From a virus: a DNA stretch of 25,205 bases. Shown one piece after another: positions 1 to 6,911 of the stretch; the stretch's first letter is position 1; every line of letters begins with the position of its first letter. Location of the stretch: positions 1 through 25,205 of the IMG/VR virus record IMGVR_UViG_3300044618_000289; one strand, given 5' to 3'. The notes beneath the pieces are model-generated. The model was not told where the DNA came from and did not search any database. It worked only from the letters and a program-made list of their open reading frames with translations. A program made the position numbers and the translations under genes.

Positions 1-523
1 TGCTATACACCTCTTCTGGTTTACCATTCTCTATTGGGGTGCCCGTAAGAGCAAATCTAATAGGTACATTTGCAGATAATTTTTTTACAGCCTTTGAACG
101 TTTAGATCTAAAACCCTTTATTGCTGTGGCTTCATCACACACCACCGCTCCCCAGTCTTCGTCTTTTATGCAATCCCAATCATTAACAACTGTTTCGTAA
201 TTACAAATAATGTAATCTGAAGATCTTACTCCACTAAGTTCTCTATCCCAACGAATCCACCGAGTGCTTCTAGAGCCATCTATAACTACGGTTCTTGCAT
301 CGGAAAATTTATTTATTTCTTTTTCCCATTGATACTTTAAACTAGATAAAGCAATTATTAAAACAGGTTTAGTTAACTCTCCGTTTTCTTTTAATTTCTC
401 AAGTGCTGCAATAGTCATACAGGTTTTTCCAAGACCCATTTCATATGCAACAAGCATTCGTTTACGGTTCACCATTTTATCTACTGCTTCGGGTTGATAC
501 GGTTTTAAAGTTCCTTTAAACAT
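1..523 (-). CDS. SNF2-type DEAD/H helicase, N-terminal part (cut by window edge)
   Basis: I translated this by hand from the ATG at 523; 174 codons are visible before the window ends. The protein shows a helicase superfamily 2 core. Walker A is MGLGKT (residues 29-34), preceded by the SNF2-like phrase LVAYE. Motif II is DEAT (130-133) followed by AIKG, where SNF2 proteins usually have DEAH-x-IKN. Motif III is LTGTPIEN (159-166). Family knowledge: phage SNF2-like proteins are ATP-driven DNA translocases used in replication, recombination or fork remodelling. The start overlaps the end of the preceding 56-residue zinc-ribbon ORF by 8 bases, which suggests coupling at the distal end of the replication operon. 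The C-terminal helicase domain lies outside the window, so completeness cannot be judged. Confidence 0.9.
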   Translation of the reverse strand, partial: MFKGTLKPYQPEAVDKMVNRKRMLVAYEMGLGKTCMTIAALEKLKENGELTKPVLIIALSSLKYQWEKEINKFSDARTVVIDGSRSTRWIRWDRELSGVRSSDYIICNYETVVNDWDCIKDEDWGAVVCDEATAIKGFRSKRSKAVKKLSANVPIRFALTGTPIENGKPEEVYS

Positions 524-686
524 TGTCTATTGGCGTTGGAGCAGTTGCTAAACTGCCGCACAAGGCGCACTCCATATCTAACATGTATAAAGATATTTCT
601 CCATCTTCAAACATTGCTTTTACATTCCACAAAGTAGAACCACAAACACACACATGTAAAGGTTGGTCTTTATCTCTTAAGTCCAT
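516..686 (-). CDS. 56-residue zinc-ribbon-like microprotein
   Basis: This small ORF fills the gap between the primase and the SNF2 helicase. Its ATG (686) shares one base with the primase stop (TAATG), and its TAA overlaps the helicase start by 8 bases, so it fits the coupled operon exactly. The protein starts MDLRDKDQPLH and contains two cysteine pairs, CVC near residue 13 and CALC near residue 41, spaced like a small zinc ribbon. Function is unknown; its position suggests an accessory replication or transcription protein. The support is the intact frame, the perfect junctions and the Cys pattern. Confidence 0.7.
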   Translation of the reverse strand: MDLRDKDQPLHVCVCGSTLWNVKAMFEDGEISLYMLDMECALCGSLATAPTPIDNV

Positions 687-1618
687 TATAGGTAAGCGGC
701 TTTTCCATGCAACATGTGTTTTGCAGTTTCTAATCCCAGCGATATTTCTGACGGAGTCATGTCTCCTACATCTTTTACATCAATACCTTTGTAATTAAAA
801 AACAATAAATCAAAACCATATTTACGAGCATAGTCTCGTATTTGTTCACATGCTTTTTTTCCAGCAGGATCATTATCAAATGCTGCTATTACTCTTTTTG
901 CTCTACGAATTATCTTTGCTTGCTCTTCACTCATCATTGCGCCATAAATTGATATGGATCCACAAATTCCAACAGACTCTAACCTCACCACATCTAAAGG
1001 GGATTCAACCACTATTAATTGTTCCTCGTTTAAATGTTGAACTCCAAAAACAGTTTTAGATTTTTTAACTCCAGCAGGTTGATTTTTAAAAAATCTTCCT
1101 CTAGCACCTTTTTCTTGCCAACCTAATAGTGAAAAAGTTTCAGGATCACGAATGGGTAATATCCAGGCTTCATTTGTTTCGTCCCATAAAACTTCATATT
1201 TATTTACGGCTTCTCGTGTTAAAAATCTTTTCTTTAGTTCTATGTCGGGCGGTTCTCCGTAGACCGCTAATCTAGCCTCAGACATTGGTATGGTTTCTTC
1301 AGCAACAACATACTGTGGTAACTCTTTAATTCTTTTCATTAAAGAATCAATAGGAACTTCTGCTGTGTCGTCGATGTAATCTCGTGCATCATGGTAATCA
1401 ATACCTTTTACATCTGAAATTAAAGTATAGATGTTTCCTTTATACCCACAGGAAAAACAAATATGGGCGCCTGTCTCCGTGTTTATCCACCAAGAAGGCC
1501 TGTGATCATCTTTACCTGTTCTTTGTTTATGCATTGGGCATAAACCATTAACTTCAGAACCTCTTTGTGCGTGAAGAGGTACCTCTAAAAATAAAAGAAT
1601 TTTTTCTACATCAATCAC
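686..1618 (-). CDS. DnaG-type DNA primase (CHC2 zinc finger + TOPRIM)
   Basis: This protein makes RNA primers at the phage fork. An N-terminal CHC2-type zinc finger has CPMH (C27, H30) and CFSC (C54, C57). A central region leads to a TOPRIM domain with VVESPLDVV (catalytic Glu about 205) and the metal-binding FDNDPAGKKA (Asp about 248 and 250). At about 310 residues it is short compared with bacterial DnaG and has no obvious C-terminal helicase-interaction domain, as in compact phage primases. I prefer the GTG at 1618: it forms a GTGA junction with the helicase stop, like other junctions here. A TTG at 1630 would add four residues. It lies directly downstream of the DnaB helicase, its functional partner. 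Confidence 0.93.
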   Translation of the reverse strand: MIDVEKILLFLEVPLHAQRGSEVNGLCPMHKQRTGKDDHRPSWWINTETGAHICFSCGYKGNIYTLISDVKGIDYHDARDYIDDTAEVPIDSLMKRIKELPQYVVAEETIPMSEARLAVYGEPPDIELKKRFLTREAVNKYEVLWDETNEAWILPIRDPETFSLLGWQEKGARGRFFKNQPAGVKKSKTVFGVQHLNEEQLIVVESPLDVVRLESVGICGSISIYGAMMSEEQAKIIRRAKRVIAAFDNDPAGKKACEQIRDYARKYGFDLLFFNYKGIDVKDVGDMTPSEISLGLETAKHMLHGKAAYL

Positions 1619-2865
1619 ACACGGCCCCAATCAGAACAAAATTTGCATTTCATCATTTGTTCTTCGTCATGAAAGCAACCTGTTTCCCAACGCCAAGTTA
1701 AAGCAGTTTCACTAGGACCACAGTTACGGCTGGCAACAATTTTTAATAATCTAATATCTTCATCTTCTTCAACTGGCTCTAATCCTAAAATAACATCAGA
1801 GTCTTGAAAGAAAGAAGATGAGTAACCAATTGAGTCGGCAGTAACCTTTCCAGCACGCATTTTCCATAACAAGGTTTGTGTTGTAATGATGATTGGTTTG
1901 TTTACTCTTTGGGCTAACCGTTTTAACGATCGAGTAACATTTGTTATTGCTTGTGGTGTATTCATTTCTCCACTTACTTCATCCAACATTAAATAAACAC
2001 CGTCTACAAATACTATGTCTGGTTTTGTTTGCTCAATCTTTGCTGCTAAGGCTGAGACCGTAATTCCATTTACAGCATCAATTAAATGAAAAGATGGTTC
2101 GGTTTCCATTTTATTTAAAATATCTATATACCTATCTTCTTCTGCTGGTAATAGTTTTCCACGACGTAATCTGCCATGAGAAATATTTGCTCTCATTGCA
2201 TCGTGTCTTTGTTGTTGTTCATGGTTGTTCATTTCAAAAGATTGAAACATTGGAATAAATCCCTGCATATGAACATTGACAGCCATCTTTAATGCAATCT
2301 GCGACTTACCAGTTTTTGGTGGAGCAATTATTGTTATTAATTGACCGCCTTGTAAACCTGCCGTTGCTTCATCTATCTTTGAAAAACCAGTAGGAATACC
2401 TAAGAACTCTTCGTTCTGTAGGGCTTGATATTCTTTGTAACGTTGTTCTGTATTTTTAGTTAAATCTATTTCATGTGTGCCAAGAATGCCTTGTTCATTA
2501 ACCTTGGTAATAGTTGCTTCCATCGCAAGGAGAGCGGCATCGTGATTATTATCCTGTAATTGTTCAACTGCAGTTTCAAGTCCTTGTCGAGTAAGTAATC
2601 TGCGACGAAAGTCAACCATGGTATCCAAGAGGTACTCAAGATTGTCTTGAACATCCAAAACTTTGTAATTGGGATAATGATCTTTGACTGTTACGGCAGT
2701 AGGAACTTCGCTGTACTCACCGTAATGCTTACGAACAAATGACCATGCTTTACGGTTGTCGTCATCTAAAAACCAAGACTCATTAACACCACGCTGTAGT
2801 GCTGGAACGATGTCTCGATCACGGATGACCTTACTGACTAAACGATGTTCGTTGTCAGATGCCAT
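1615..2865 (-). CDS. dnaB-like: Replicative DNA helicase, DnaB/RecA-type
   Basis: A hexameric 5'-3' fork helicase of 416 residues. The N-terminal part (about 1-125) resembles the helical DnaB N-domain. The RecA-like motor follows: a GIPTGFSKIDEATAGL lead-in (156-171), Walker A APPKTGKS (181-188), Walker B DIVFVDGVYLM (283-293) and a later ITTQ segment. The protein ends in C-x-H-x7-C-x2-C (C397, H399, C407, C410), which could bind zinc and is not part of textbook DnaB. The genes for its probable loader (3597-4319) and primase (686-1618) are close by. The stop overlaps the primase GTG by four bases. Confidence 0.93.
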   Translation of the reverse strand: MASDNEHRLVSKVIRDRDIVPALQRGVNESWFLDDDNRKAWSFVRKHYGEYSEVPTAVTVKDHYPNYKVLDVQDNLEYLLDTMVDFRRRLLTRQGLETAVEQLQDNNHDAALLAMEATITKVNEQGILGTHEIDLTKNTEQRYKEYQALQNEEFLGIPTGFSKIDEATAGLQGGQLITIIAPPKTGKSQIALKMAVNVHMQGFIPMFQSFEMNNHEQQQRHDAMRANISHGRLRRGKLLPAEEDRYIDILNKMETEPSFHLIDAVNGITVSALAAKIEQTKPDIVFVDGVYLMLDEVSGEMNTPQAITNVTRSLKRLAQRVNKPIIITTQTLLWKMRAGKVTADSIGYSSSFFQDSDVILGLEPVEEDEDIRLLKIVASRNCGPSETALTWRWETGCFHDEEQMMKCKFCSDWGRV

Positions 2866-2878
2866 TTAGTGCCCCCTC

Positions 2879-3295
2879 TTACAAGTTATCTAGTTCTATT
2901 CCTGCTGATCCGTATCTTGCTACTCTCCATTGAACATCTACCACGCCACGAAGATTAGCACGGTAAGGAAGTTTTCTAACTAACTCACCTGGGTCCTCGT
3001 AGAGGTTCCAATAGTTAAATGGATTGACTACTTCTCTTTCTAACTTTTCAAAGGCTTTTTCAAGTAACTCTTTGGTCCACCCTTGATCAGCATAACCTGC
3101 TAACTCTAAAGAGATACCATAATTGTTTGATAACAACCAGAGTTTGTTAGCACCCTGAAGATTTATTTCCCCTAACTTTAAGCCAACTTTTGTAACTAAT
3201 AATTTCTTAGTAACTTCTTCTACTAAAGGAATTACTACATCTGTTACACAAATGACTTGCGGAGAGGAGACGTTTGATATGTCTCCATTTTTCAT
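2879..3295 (-). CDS. Hypothetical protein in replication operon (138 aa)
   Basis: I do not recognise this family. The protein appears alpha/beta. Its middle (about 28-95) holds amphipathic helices and the segment TKELLEKAFEKLEREVVNPF, followed by NYWNLYEDPGELVRKLPYR and a C-terminal strand-rich part. No signal peptide, membrane segment or Cys motif is visible. The ATG overlaps the SWIM-protein stop by four bases (ATGA), and the gene lies 13 bases before the DnaB start, so it is co-translated with replication proteins. An accessory replication or single-strand-DNA role is an inference from position only. Confidence 0.8.
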   Translation of the reverse strand: MKNGDISNVSSPQVICVTDVVIPLVEEVTKKLLVTKVGLKLGEINLQGANKLWLLSNNYGISLELAGYADQGWTKELLEKAFEKLEREVVNPFNYWNLYEDPGELVRKLPYRANLRGVVDVQWRVARYGSAGIELDNL

Positions 3296-3600
3296 AGTAC
3301 CTCGACTTTAGCATACCTAACTACAAAATCACGAAATGTCTTTGGGTCAGAGTTGGCTTGTGCGGCTAACTCTTCAGGGATTTCTTCTGGCACAAGGATC
3401 GAATAGTGTCCATTGTTCATTCTCATCTTATTGTTAACAAAAGAAACGTGCTTGCACTTTAAACTCTTTTTCCAAACAGGACAACTACACCTGACTCTTT
3501 TTGTTCCAGTATCAACCTCAACTTCAAACACTCCCGCAGCCTGAGACGAGATAAACAGTTGAACTGTCCGCCAAGGACTTTCCATGCTCATCCCTTTCAT
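3292..3600 (-). CDS. SWIM zinc-finger protein
   Basis: A protein of about 102 residues with a clear SWIM signature, CSC followed eight residues later by CKH (C-x-C-x8-C-x-H), inside RVRCSCPVWKKSLKCKH. SWIM fingers occur in SNF2 ATPases, recombination mediators and transposases, where they contact DNA or protein partners. A phage encoding both a stand-alone SWIM protein and an SNF2 helicase makes a pairing conceivable, but this is inference. The start at 3600 gives an ATGA overlap with the loader stop. A second ATG at 3585 has a better-placed Shine-Dalgarno (AAAGGG, six bases upstream) and would shorten the protein by five residues. Confidence 0.8.
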   Translation of the reverse strand: MKGMSMESPWRTVQLFISSQAAGVFEVEVDTGTKRVRCSCPVWKKSLKCKHVSFVNNKMRMNNGHYSILVPEEIPEELAAQANSDPKTFRDFVVRYAKVEVL

Positions 3601-4319
3601 TGTGCTGCTCTTAAATCTGCACCGACTATTGGGACTCGAATAAAGGCTTCGTGAGCAAAACTTGCCATCGCTTCCCTATACTCTGCTTCCCAATTCTCTA
3701 ACCTCACGTTGGTTGTAATAATTGTTGGCAGAGCCTTGTCGTATCTAAGACGTAGTATCTCATCAAATGAGGTGTCATCGTACTTAGAACCGTATTCTTT
3801 TCCTAAGTCATCGATCACAAGAATTCTTACATTTAACCAATCAAATTTAGATCTGCCATGAAAGCCATCTATCTCATAGACAGATTGCTTCTTATCCTCA
3901 AAGTCTGAATCAAAGGTTGCTTTCTTTCTAGATAAGAATTCAGGATAAGTCATGTAGTACACGGGCCTAGCGCCAAGACCAAAGTCAGATGCACTCATGC
4001 CCAATACTCTTGCAGCATCAGCATCGGTATCAGGAAGGCGGCGAACAAACTCCATAGCAGCAACTACTGCGTGGGTCGTCTTACCAATTCCAGGTCCACC
4101 ATCAAATAGAAGACCAACTCCGTTAACTCCGATGTGACCAATCTGCTTTATGACCTGACCACTCACGCAGTCATCAATCCACGTACTCACCTCGTCAGGA
4201 AAGGATCCCGCTCTGTCCACAAGGTCTTGTGGCTCAAGGCCGAGGAAGCGACGTGGGATATTTGAGTTACGAAGTAGCCAGTGCTTCTTTAAGGCTGAGA
4301 GTTGATTGATGTCATACAT
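3597..4319 (-). CDS. dnaC-like: DnaC/IstB-type AAA+ helicase loader
   Basis: An AAA+ ATPase that would load DnaB onto DNA. With the start used here (240 residues), Walker A is GGPGIGKT (about 74-81), Walker B is ILVIDDLGKEYG (Asp 170-171), and a sensor-1-like PTIITTNV follows. The N-terminal 50 residues, before the ATPase core, would be the helicase-binding part. The frame is open upstream to ATGs at 4343 and 4355. I chose 4319 because a separate coupled microprotein (4312-4458) occupies that stretch and ends in an 8-base overlap with this ATG. The next gene downstream begins on its stop codon. Confidence 0.9.
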   Translation of the reverse strand: MYDINQLSALKKHWLLRNSNIPRRFLGLEPQDLVDRAGSFPDEVSTWIDDCVSGQVIKQIGHIGVNGVGLLFDGGPGIGKTTHAVVAAMEFVRRLPDTDADAARVLGMSASDFGLGARPVYYMTYPEFLSRKKATFDSDFEDKKQSVYEIDGFHGRSKFDWLNVRILVIDDLGKEYGSKYDDTSFDEILRLRYDKALPTIITTNVRLENWEAEYREAMASFAHEAFIRVPIVGADLRAAQ

Positions 4320-4458
4320 CGTCGTCTTCAAACTTATACTCATACATACCGCCATACCGCATGCCTACATTTAGGATCCAGGAACCAACCATTATCATTA
4401 CATCGCCAAAAAATCTGAGCGCTCTATTATTGGTTGGATAAATTAATCTGTTATTCAT
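4312..4458 (-). CDS. 48-residue microprotein upstream of helicase loader
   Basis: A small ORF whose ATG at 4458 overlaps the end of the preceding zinc-ribbon ORF by eight bases and whose TGA overlaps the loader ATG at 4319 by eight bases. The protein begins MNNRLIYPTNNRALRFFG, has a short hydrophobic patch (DVMIMVGSWILNVGM, about 19-33) and an acidic end (EDDDV). The patch is short for a membrane span. It has no known function. Support comes from the perfect fit into an otherwise unexplained interval and from the junction style shared with its neighbours. Confidence 0.55.
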   Translation of the reverse strand: MNNRLIYPTNNRALRFFGDVMIMVGSWILNVGMRYGGMYEYKFEDDDV

Positions 4459-4600
4459 CTGACCCTCTATCTACTATGACCTTTTCCCAATCGGTATTAC
4501 AAGAGTAACACCTTAAATCCATATTCATGCTACCTCGTTCAACTGCTATGCCTTGTGTCTTGTCTTTACAAGAAGGGCAAAAGAAACTGAACTCGAGCAT
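4451..4600 (-). CDS. 49-residue zinc-ribbon microprotein
   Basis: A small ORF starting at the ATG at 4600, which shares one base with the preceding stop (TAATG). The protein starts MLEFSFFCPSCKDK, and a second pair, CYSC, follows about 24 residues after the first. Two C-x2-C knuckles in a short beta-rich chain are typical of zinc ribbons that bind nucleic acid or RNA polymerase. The remainder, NTDWEKVIVDRGSDE, is acidic. Its place in the replication operon suggests a small regulator; nothing in the sequence names its partner. Confidence 0.7.
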   Translation of the reverse strand: MLEFSFFCPSCKDKTQGIAVERGSMNMDLRCYSCNTDWEKVIVDRGSDE

Positions 4601-4761
4601 TATTTAACTTCAACCATCTCTATCCAGGTGCCAGCGGAATCACCTATGAACACACGGCCGTTTTCTATATCTATAAGACGCCATTTACTTGGACATTTAG
4701 TCTTAACAGTAAGACTTATAGGTTCTTGTAACTCTTCAATTTTTGCACCGTCCCTAAACAA
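4600..4761 (-). CDS. 53-residue hypothetical protein, TTG start
   Basis: A short ORF in the gap after the 94-residue protein. It begins at TTG (4761), with GGAG five bases upstream, lying inside the previous gene's last codons, and ends in a TAATG junction with the zinc-ribbon ORF. The protein LFRDGAKIEELQEPISLTVK... looks like a small beta-barrel fold (alternating hydrophobic residues, with ENGRVFIGDSAGTWIEMVEV near the end). No ATG is available in frame. Unknown function. Confidence 0.6.
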   Translation of the reverse strand: MFRDGAKIEELQEPISLTVKTKCPSKWRLIDIENGRVFIGDSAGTWIEMVEVK

Positions 4762-4763
4762 AG

Positions 4764-5048
4764 TTACTCCGATTTAAAAGTTACAACACCAACAAATGAT
4801 GTTGGCTTTCCTTTAGCGTCTTTGCCTTCGCCTGCAATCATCTTCACGCTCTTGCGTGGTGTAAGTGCTTGCACTTGGCTTTTGACCCAGCGCTTGCCTG
4901 CTGATGCATTAGACCATGCAGCGGTGTTCAAGGTTTCTGTGCCATCGATACCTTCAGTTGTTACACTGATGATAGCCATCCATGCGCCACCCTTTTCAAG
5001 ATTTTTATTTAGATTTGCACTAAATGTTTTTACTACCTTTTTAGCCAT
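4764..5048 (-). CDS. Hypothetical protein (94 aa), after the initiator
   Basis: A well-formed gene with a strong Shine-Dalgarno (AAAGGAG ahead of ATG 5048) and an eight-base overlap with the initiator stop. The protein is Lys-rich (MAKKVVKTFSANLNK) and has beta-type stretches (WMAIISVTTEGIDGTET, SFVGVVTFKSE). I do not recognise a family. In this position phages often carry a small single-strand-DNA-binding or initiator-partner protein, but I see no OB-fold signature strong enough to claim that. Its better ribosome site suggests higher expression than its neighbours. Confidence 0.8.
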   Translation of the reverse strand: MAKKVVKTFSANLNKNLEKGGAWMAIISVTTEGIDGTETLNTAAWSNASAGKRWVKSQVQALTPRKSVKMIAGEGKDAKGKPTSFVGVVTFKSE

Positions 5049-6027
5049 TTACATTCTCCTTTAGTCGTTTTTCGTATCTTGCTAGTTGTGCTCTACCAGA
5101 AAGTGAATTCTGGAAAGTACGTCCATCGCTTGCTTGCATTGTTCCCATCTTAACTGCTGTATCTATCGGGGCGTTAATTTTATTAAGACCAAGGTTCTCT
5201 CTGGCTTGATTCATCTTCTTCCCAAAAGAAGCAAGGTACATCTTATACAGCATAGGTGCTTCATCGCCAATGTTCTTAAAGTTTCTCTCATCTGCCATGA
5301 ACAGACGGAGTAACTCTAACTCAATGAGGGCGTTGGTTTCGTATTGCTTTCTAAATTTAGCAAGGGCTCCTGAGAGTTGTTTGACGCTAACTGTTCCAGG
5401 GAGTAAGGGGTACTTGCGCCCGACACGATAAGAAAACTCTGCAGCGACATCCATTGGAGTCCACTCATGCTCTGGTCGTCTTCCCCTAGTCTTAGGATCG
5501 GATTTTCTGATCTTAGGGCCTGGAACATCTTTCGGTTCGACGAGTCCAAAGCCTGCCAGATTATCTCCATCATCTTGATATTGTCTCATAGGTACTCGTA
5601 TCTCTTTCATTAGAATCCCTTTGGATTCAGAATCTTTTAATTTATTACTATCTTTACTATTAGGTACTAATGACTTATTAGTCATACTACTATGTGACTT
5701 ATAGTCATGTGAGGTGCGGTAATTTTCAGTGCGGTAATCTACTGCATCCTTTTCTGTAGTGCGGTAATTTTCCACCACTTCATACCAGTCCATACCTTTA
5801 AAACCATTAGCCCTCTTGCTGGGAGTTCTAATAAGTAGCCCATGCTTCTCTAAGGCTTTGAGAGCACTTCTAACGGTTCGGTCAGAAGTTTTGTTAGTCT
5901 GTCTACACAACTCCTCTACTGAGGTCTTAAAACGGTCTTTGGAGCCTGATAAATGGCAGATTACAACAAGCAGTCGGAACTGATAATCGGTAAGGGGGGC
6001 TGAATAAGCCTCTAAAGGGATTTTCAA
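5041..6027 (-). CDS. Replication initiator-like protein with winged-helix domain
   Basis: A 328-residue protein with an N-terminal winged helix-turn-helix (about 12-72: YQFRLLVVICHLSGSK, then SVEELCRQTNKTSDRTVRSA, then a wing LEKHGLLIRTPSKR). A Ser/Asn/Lys-rich linker (about 85-150) follows, then a C-terminal helical region. This matches the plan of lambda-O-type initiators: an origin-binding head, a linker coded by DNA that can contain the origin, and a tail that contacts the helicase or loader. The linker codes three xYRT peptides (87-90, 97-100, 102-105), which reflect iteron-like repeats in the DNA. Loader, helicase and primase follow in the same operon. A transcriptional regulator is the main alternative. 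Confidence 0.75.
   Translation of the reverse strand: MKIPLEAYSAPLTDYQFRLLVVICHLSGSKDRFKTSVEELCRQTNKTSDRTVRSALKALEKHGLLIRTPSKRANGFKGMDWYEVVENYRTTEKDAVDYRTENYRTSHDYKSHSSMTNKSLVPNSKDSNKLKDSESKGILMKEIRVPMRQYQDDGDNLAGFGLVEPKDVPGPKIRKSDPKTRGRRPEHEWTPMDVAAEFSYRVGRKYPLLPGTVSVKQLSGALAKFRKQYETNALIELELLRLFMADERNFKNIGDEAPMLYKMYLASFGKKMNQARENLGLNKINAPIDTAVKMGTMQASDGRTFQNSLSGRAQLARYEKRLKENVNG
5613..5772. other. Candidate replication origin inside the initiator gene (iterons, AT-rich tract, inverted repeats)
   Basis: Seen on the plus strand: GTGCGGTAAT occurs three times, at 5714-5723, 5729-5738 and 5759-5768. Copies 1 and 3 extend identically to GTGCGGTAATTTTC. Start spacing is 15 and 30 bases. Beside them lie inverted repeats TGACT-TATT-AGTCA (5671-5684) and TGACT-TAT-AGTCA (5695-5707), a tract of mostly A and T (5629-5670), and GAATCC-CTTT-GGATTC (5613-5628). 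Family knowledge: lambda-type origins sit in the middle of gene O with direct repeats next to an AT-rich melting region. Function as an origin here is inferred. Confidence 0.5.
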
Positions 6028-6614
6028 GGGTTGTCGTCCTTAAAGGGGGATATGTCTTTGCCCCCATCTCCTTCTTCAATGCGCTTGGCTACTTCAATGG
6101 CTAGGACATCCAGCACCGTAGTCATTATGTAGTCAGCCATGTGTTCCACAAAGACACCCATACTATCCATCATTGCGGTATACAGTTCGTCAGTTCCTAC
6201 CTCTGAGTAGTCGACCTCAATCTTATCCAATCCCTCTGAGATATCCCAGACCTCTATACCAAAATCTTCAACAGCGCCAAGGATTAGATGCGCTTGAGTT
6301 GAGTTGTCCCACACCATTCCAATTACATCAGTAGGAGTTATCTGGCGAATAATTTCTTTTACTGGGTTATCGGTAACAACTATGTCATCTGCAGCAATGA
6401 GTAGATGATCTATTTCAAAAGCATTCACTATAAAGCAAGTTACCTTTATAGAGTGCTTCTTACATACCTCTATAACACTCTCAGCAAAATGGTTTTCATT
6501 TCCCGTTACTGGAATAAAGACCTTTAACTCATTAGTTGCGCCGTATTTATTGATGAGGGCCTCCACACCCTCATCAACGCATACATCTTCAAAAGAGATA
6601 ACTCCGATATTCAT
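6024..6614 (-). CDS. Hypothetical alpha/beta (Rossmann-like) protein (196 aa)
   Basis: A protein with regular strand-helix alternation: MNIGVISFEDV, LKVFIPVTGNENHFAESV, IKVTCFIVNAFEID, DDIVVTDNPVKEIIRQ, DVIGMVWDNSTQAHLIL, FGIEVWDISEG. The order suggests a nucleotide-binding Rossmann-like fold, but I see no canonical glycine loop and cannot name a family. The C-terminal third is acidic and helical and ends in a charged tail. The stop overlaps the initiator ATG by four bases, so the gene is expressed with replication functions. A nucleotide-sensing or regulatory protein is a guess from fold and context. Confidence 0.8.
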   Translation of the reverse strand: MNIGVISFEDVCVDEGVEALINKYGATNELKVFIPVTGNENHFAESVIEVCKKHSIKVTCFIVNAFEIDHLLIAADDIVVTDNPVKEIIRQITPTDVIGMVWDNSTQAHLILGAVEDFGIEVWDISEGLDKIEVDYSEVGTDELYTAMMDSMGVFVEHMADYIMTTVLDVLAIEVAKRIEEGDGGKDISPFKDDNP

Positions 6615-6621
6615 AAGCCTC

Positions 6622-6900
6622 CTACAGTTGTGATAAACGAGTAGGTGATTTAATCACTACTGGTTTGTTTAAGTACATTCCAATTGCCAAAGATACAAAG
6701 GTTGCTGCTGGGACTAGAACAAAGAAATCATAATACAGATCCAATTGAGCCCAAAGACCTAAAAAACTTAGGGGTAGCGCAAAGTATTTGTTTAAGGTTG
6801 GCTTAGTAATAAAGCCAGAGATAAATAAATCTAGAAATTCAATTACGTAAGTAACTGCCATTCCTGTGAGTAGTACGGATATAACTATTTCTGTAGTCAT
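6622..6900 (-). CDS. Small membrane protein, holin candidate
   Basis: A 92-residue protein with two or three hydrophobic segments: EIVISVLLTGMAVTYVIEFL (about 4-23), a weaker ALPLSFLGLWAQLDLYYDFF (41-60) and VLVPAATFVSLAIGMYL (about 61-77), then a short charged tail with KSPTRLSQL. Size and topology fit phage holins, and it sits directly after the tail-tip genes, a common place for lysis genes. However, no separate endolysin gene is next to it, so the holin assignment is only positional. A general inner-membrane protein is equally possible. Confidence 0.7.
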   Translation of the reverse strand: MTTEIVISVLLTGMAVTYVIEFLDLFISGFITKPTLNKYFALPLSFLGLWAQLDLYYDFFVLVPAATFVSLAIGMYLNKPVVIKSPTRLSQL

Positions 6901-6911
6901 AGCCCAAGATC

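Noticed and set aside
523-798. Plus-strand open frames (for example here, 4553-4777, 17639-18028, 22016-22393 and 22880-23191)
   Set aside because: Each lies opposite a better-supported minus-strand gene or coupled small ORF, lacks a ribosome site and shows no family motif.
4320-4355. Longer start for the helicase loader (ATG at 4343 or 4355)
   Set aside because: The extension is fully covered by the coupled 48-residue ORF and adds no recognisable loader residues.
5714-5768. CRISPR-like reading of the GTGCGGTAAT repeats
   Set aside because: The repeats are short, unevenly spaced and inside a coding frame; there is no spacer pattern or cas gene.
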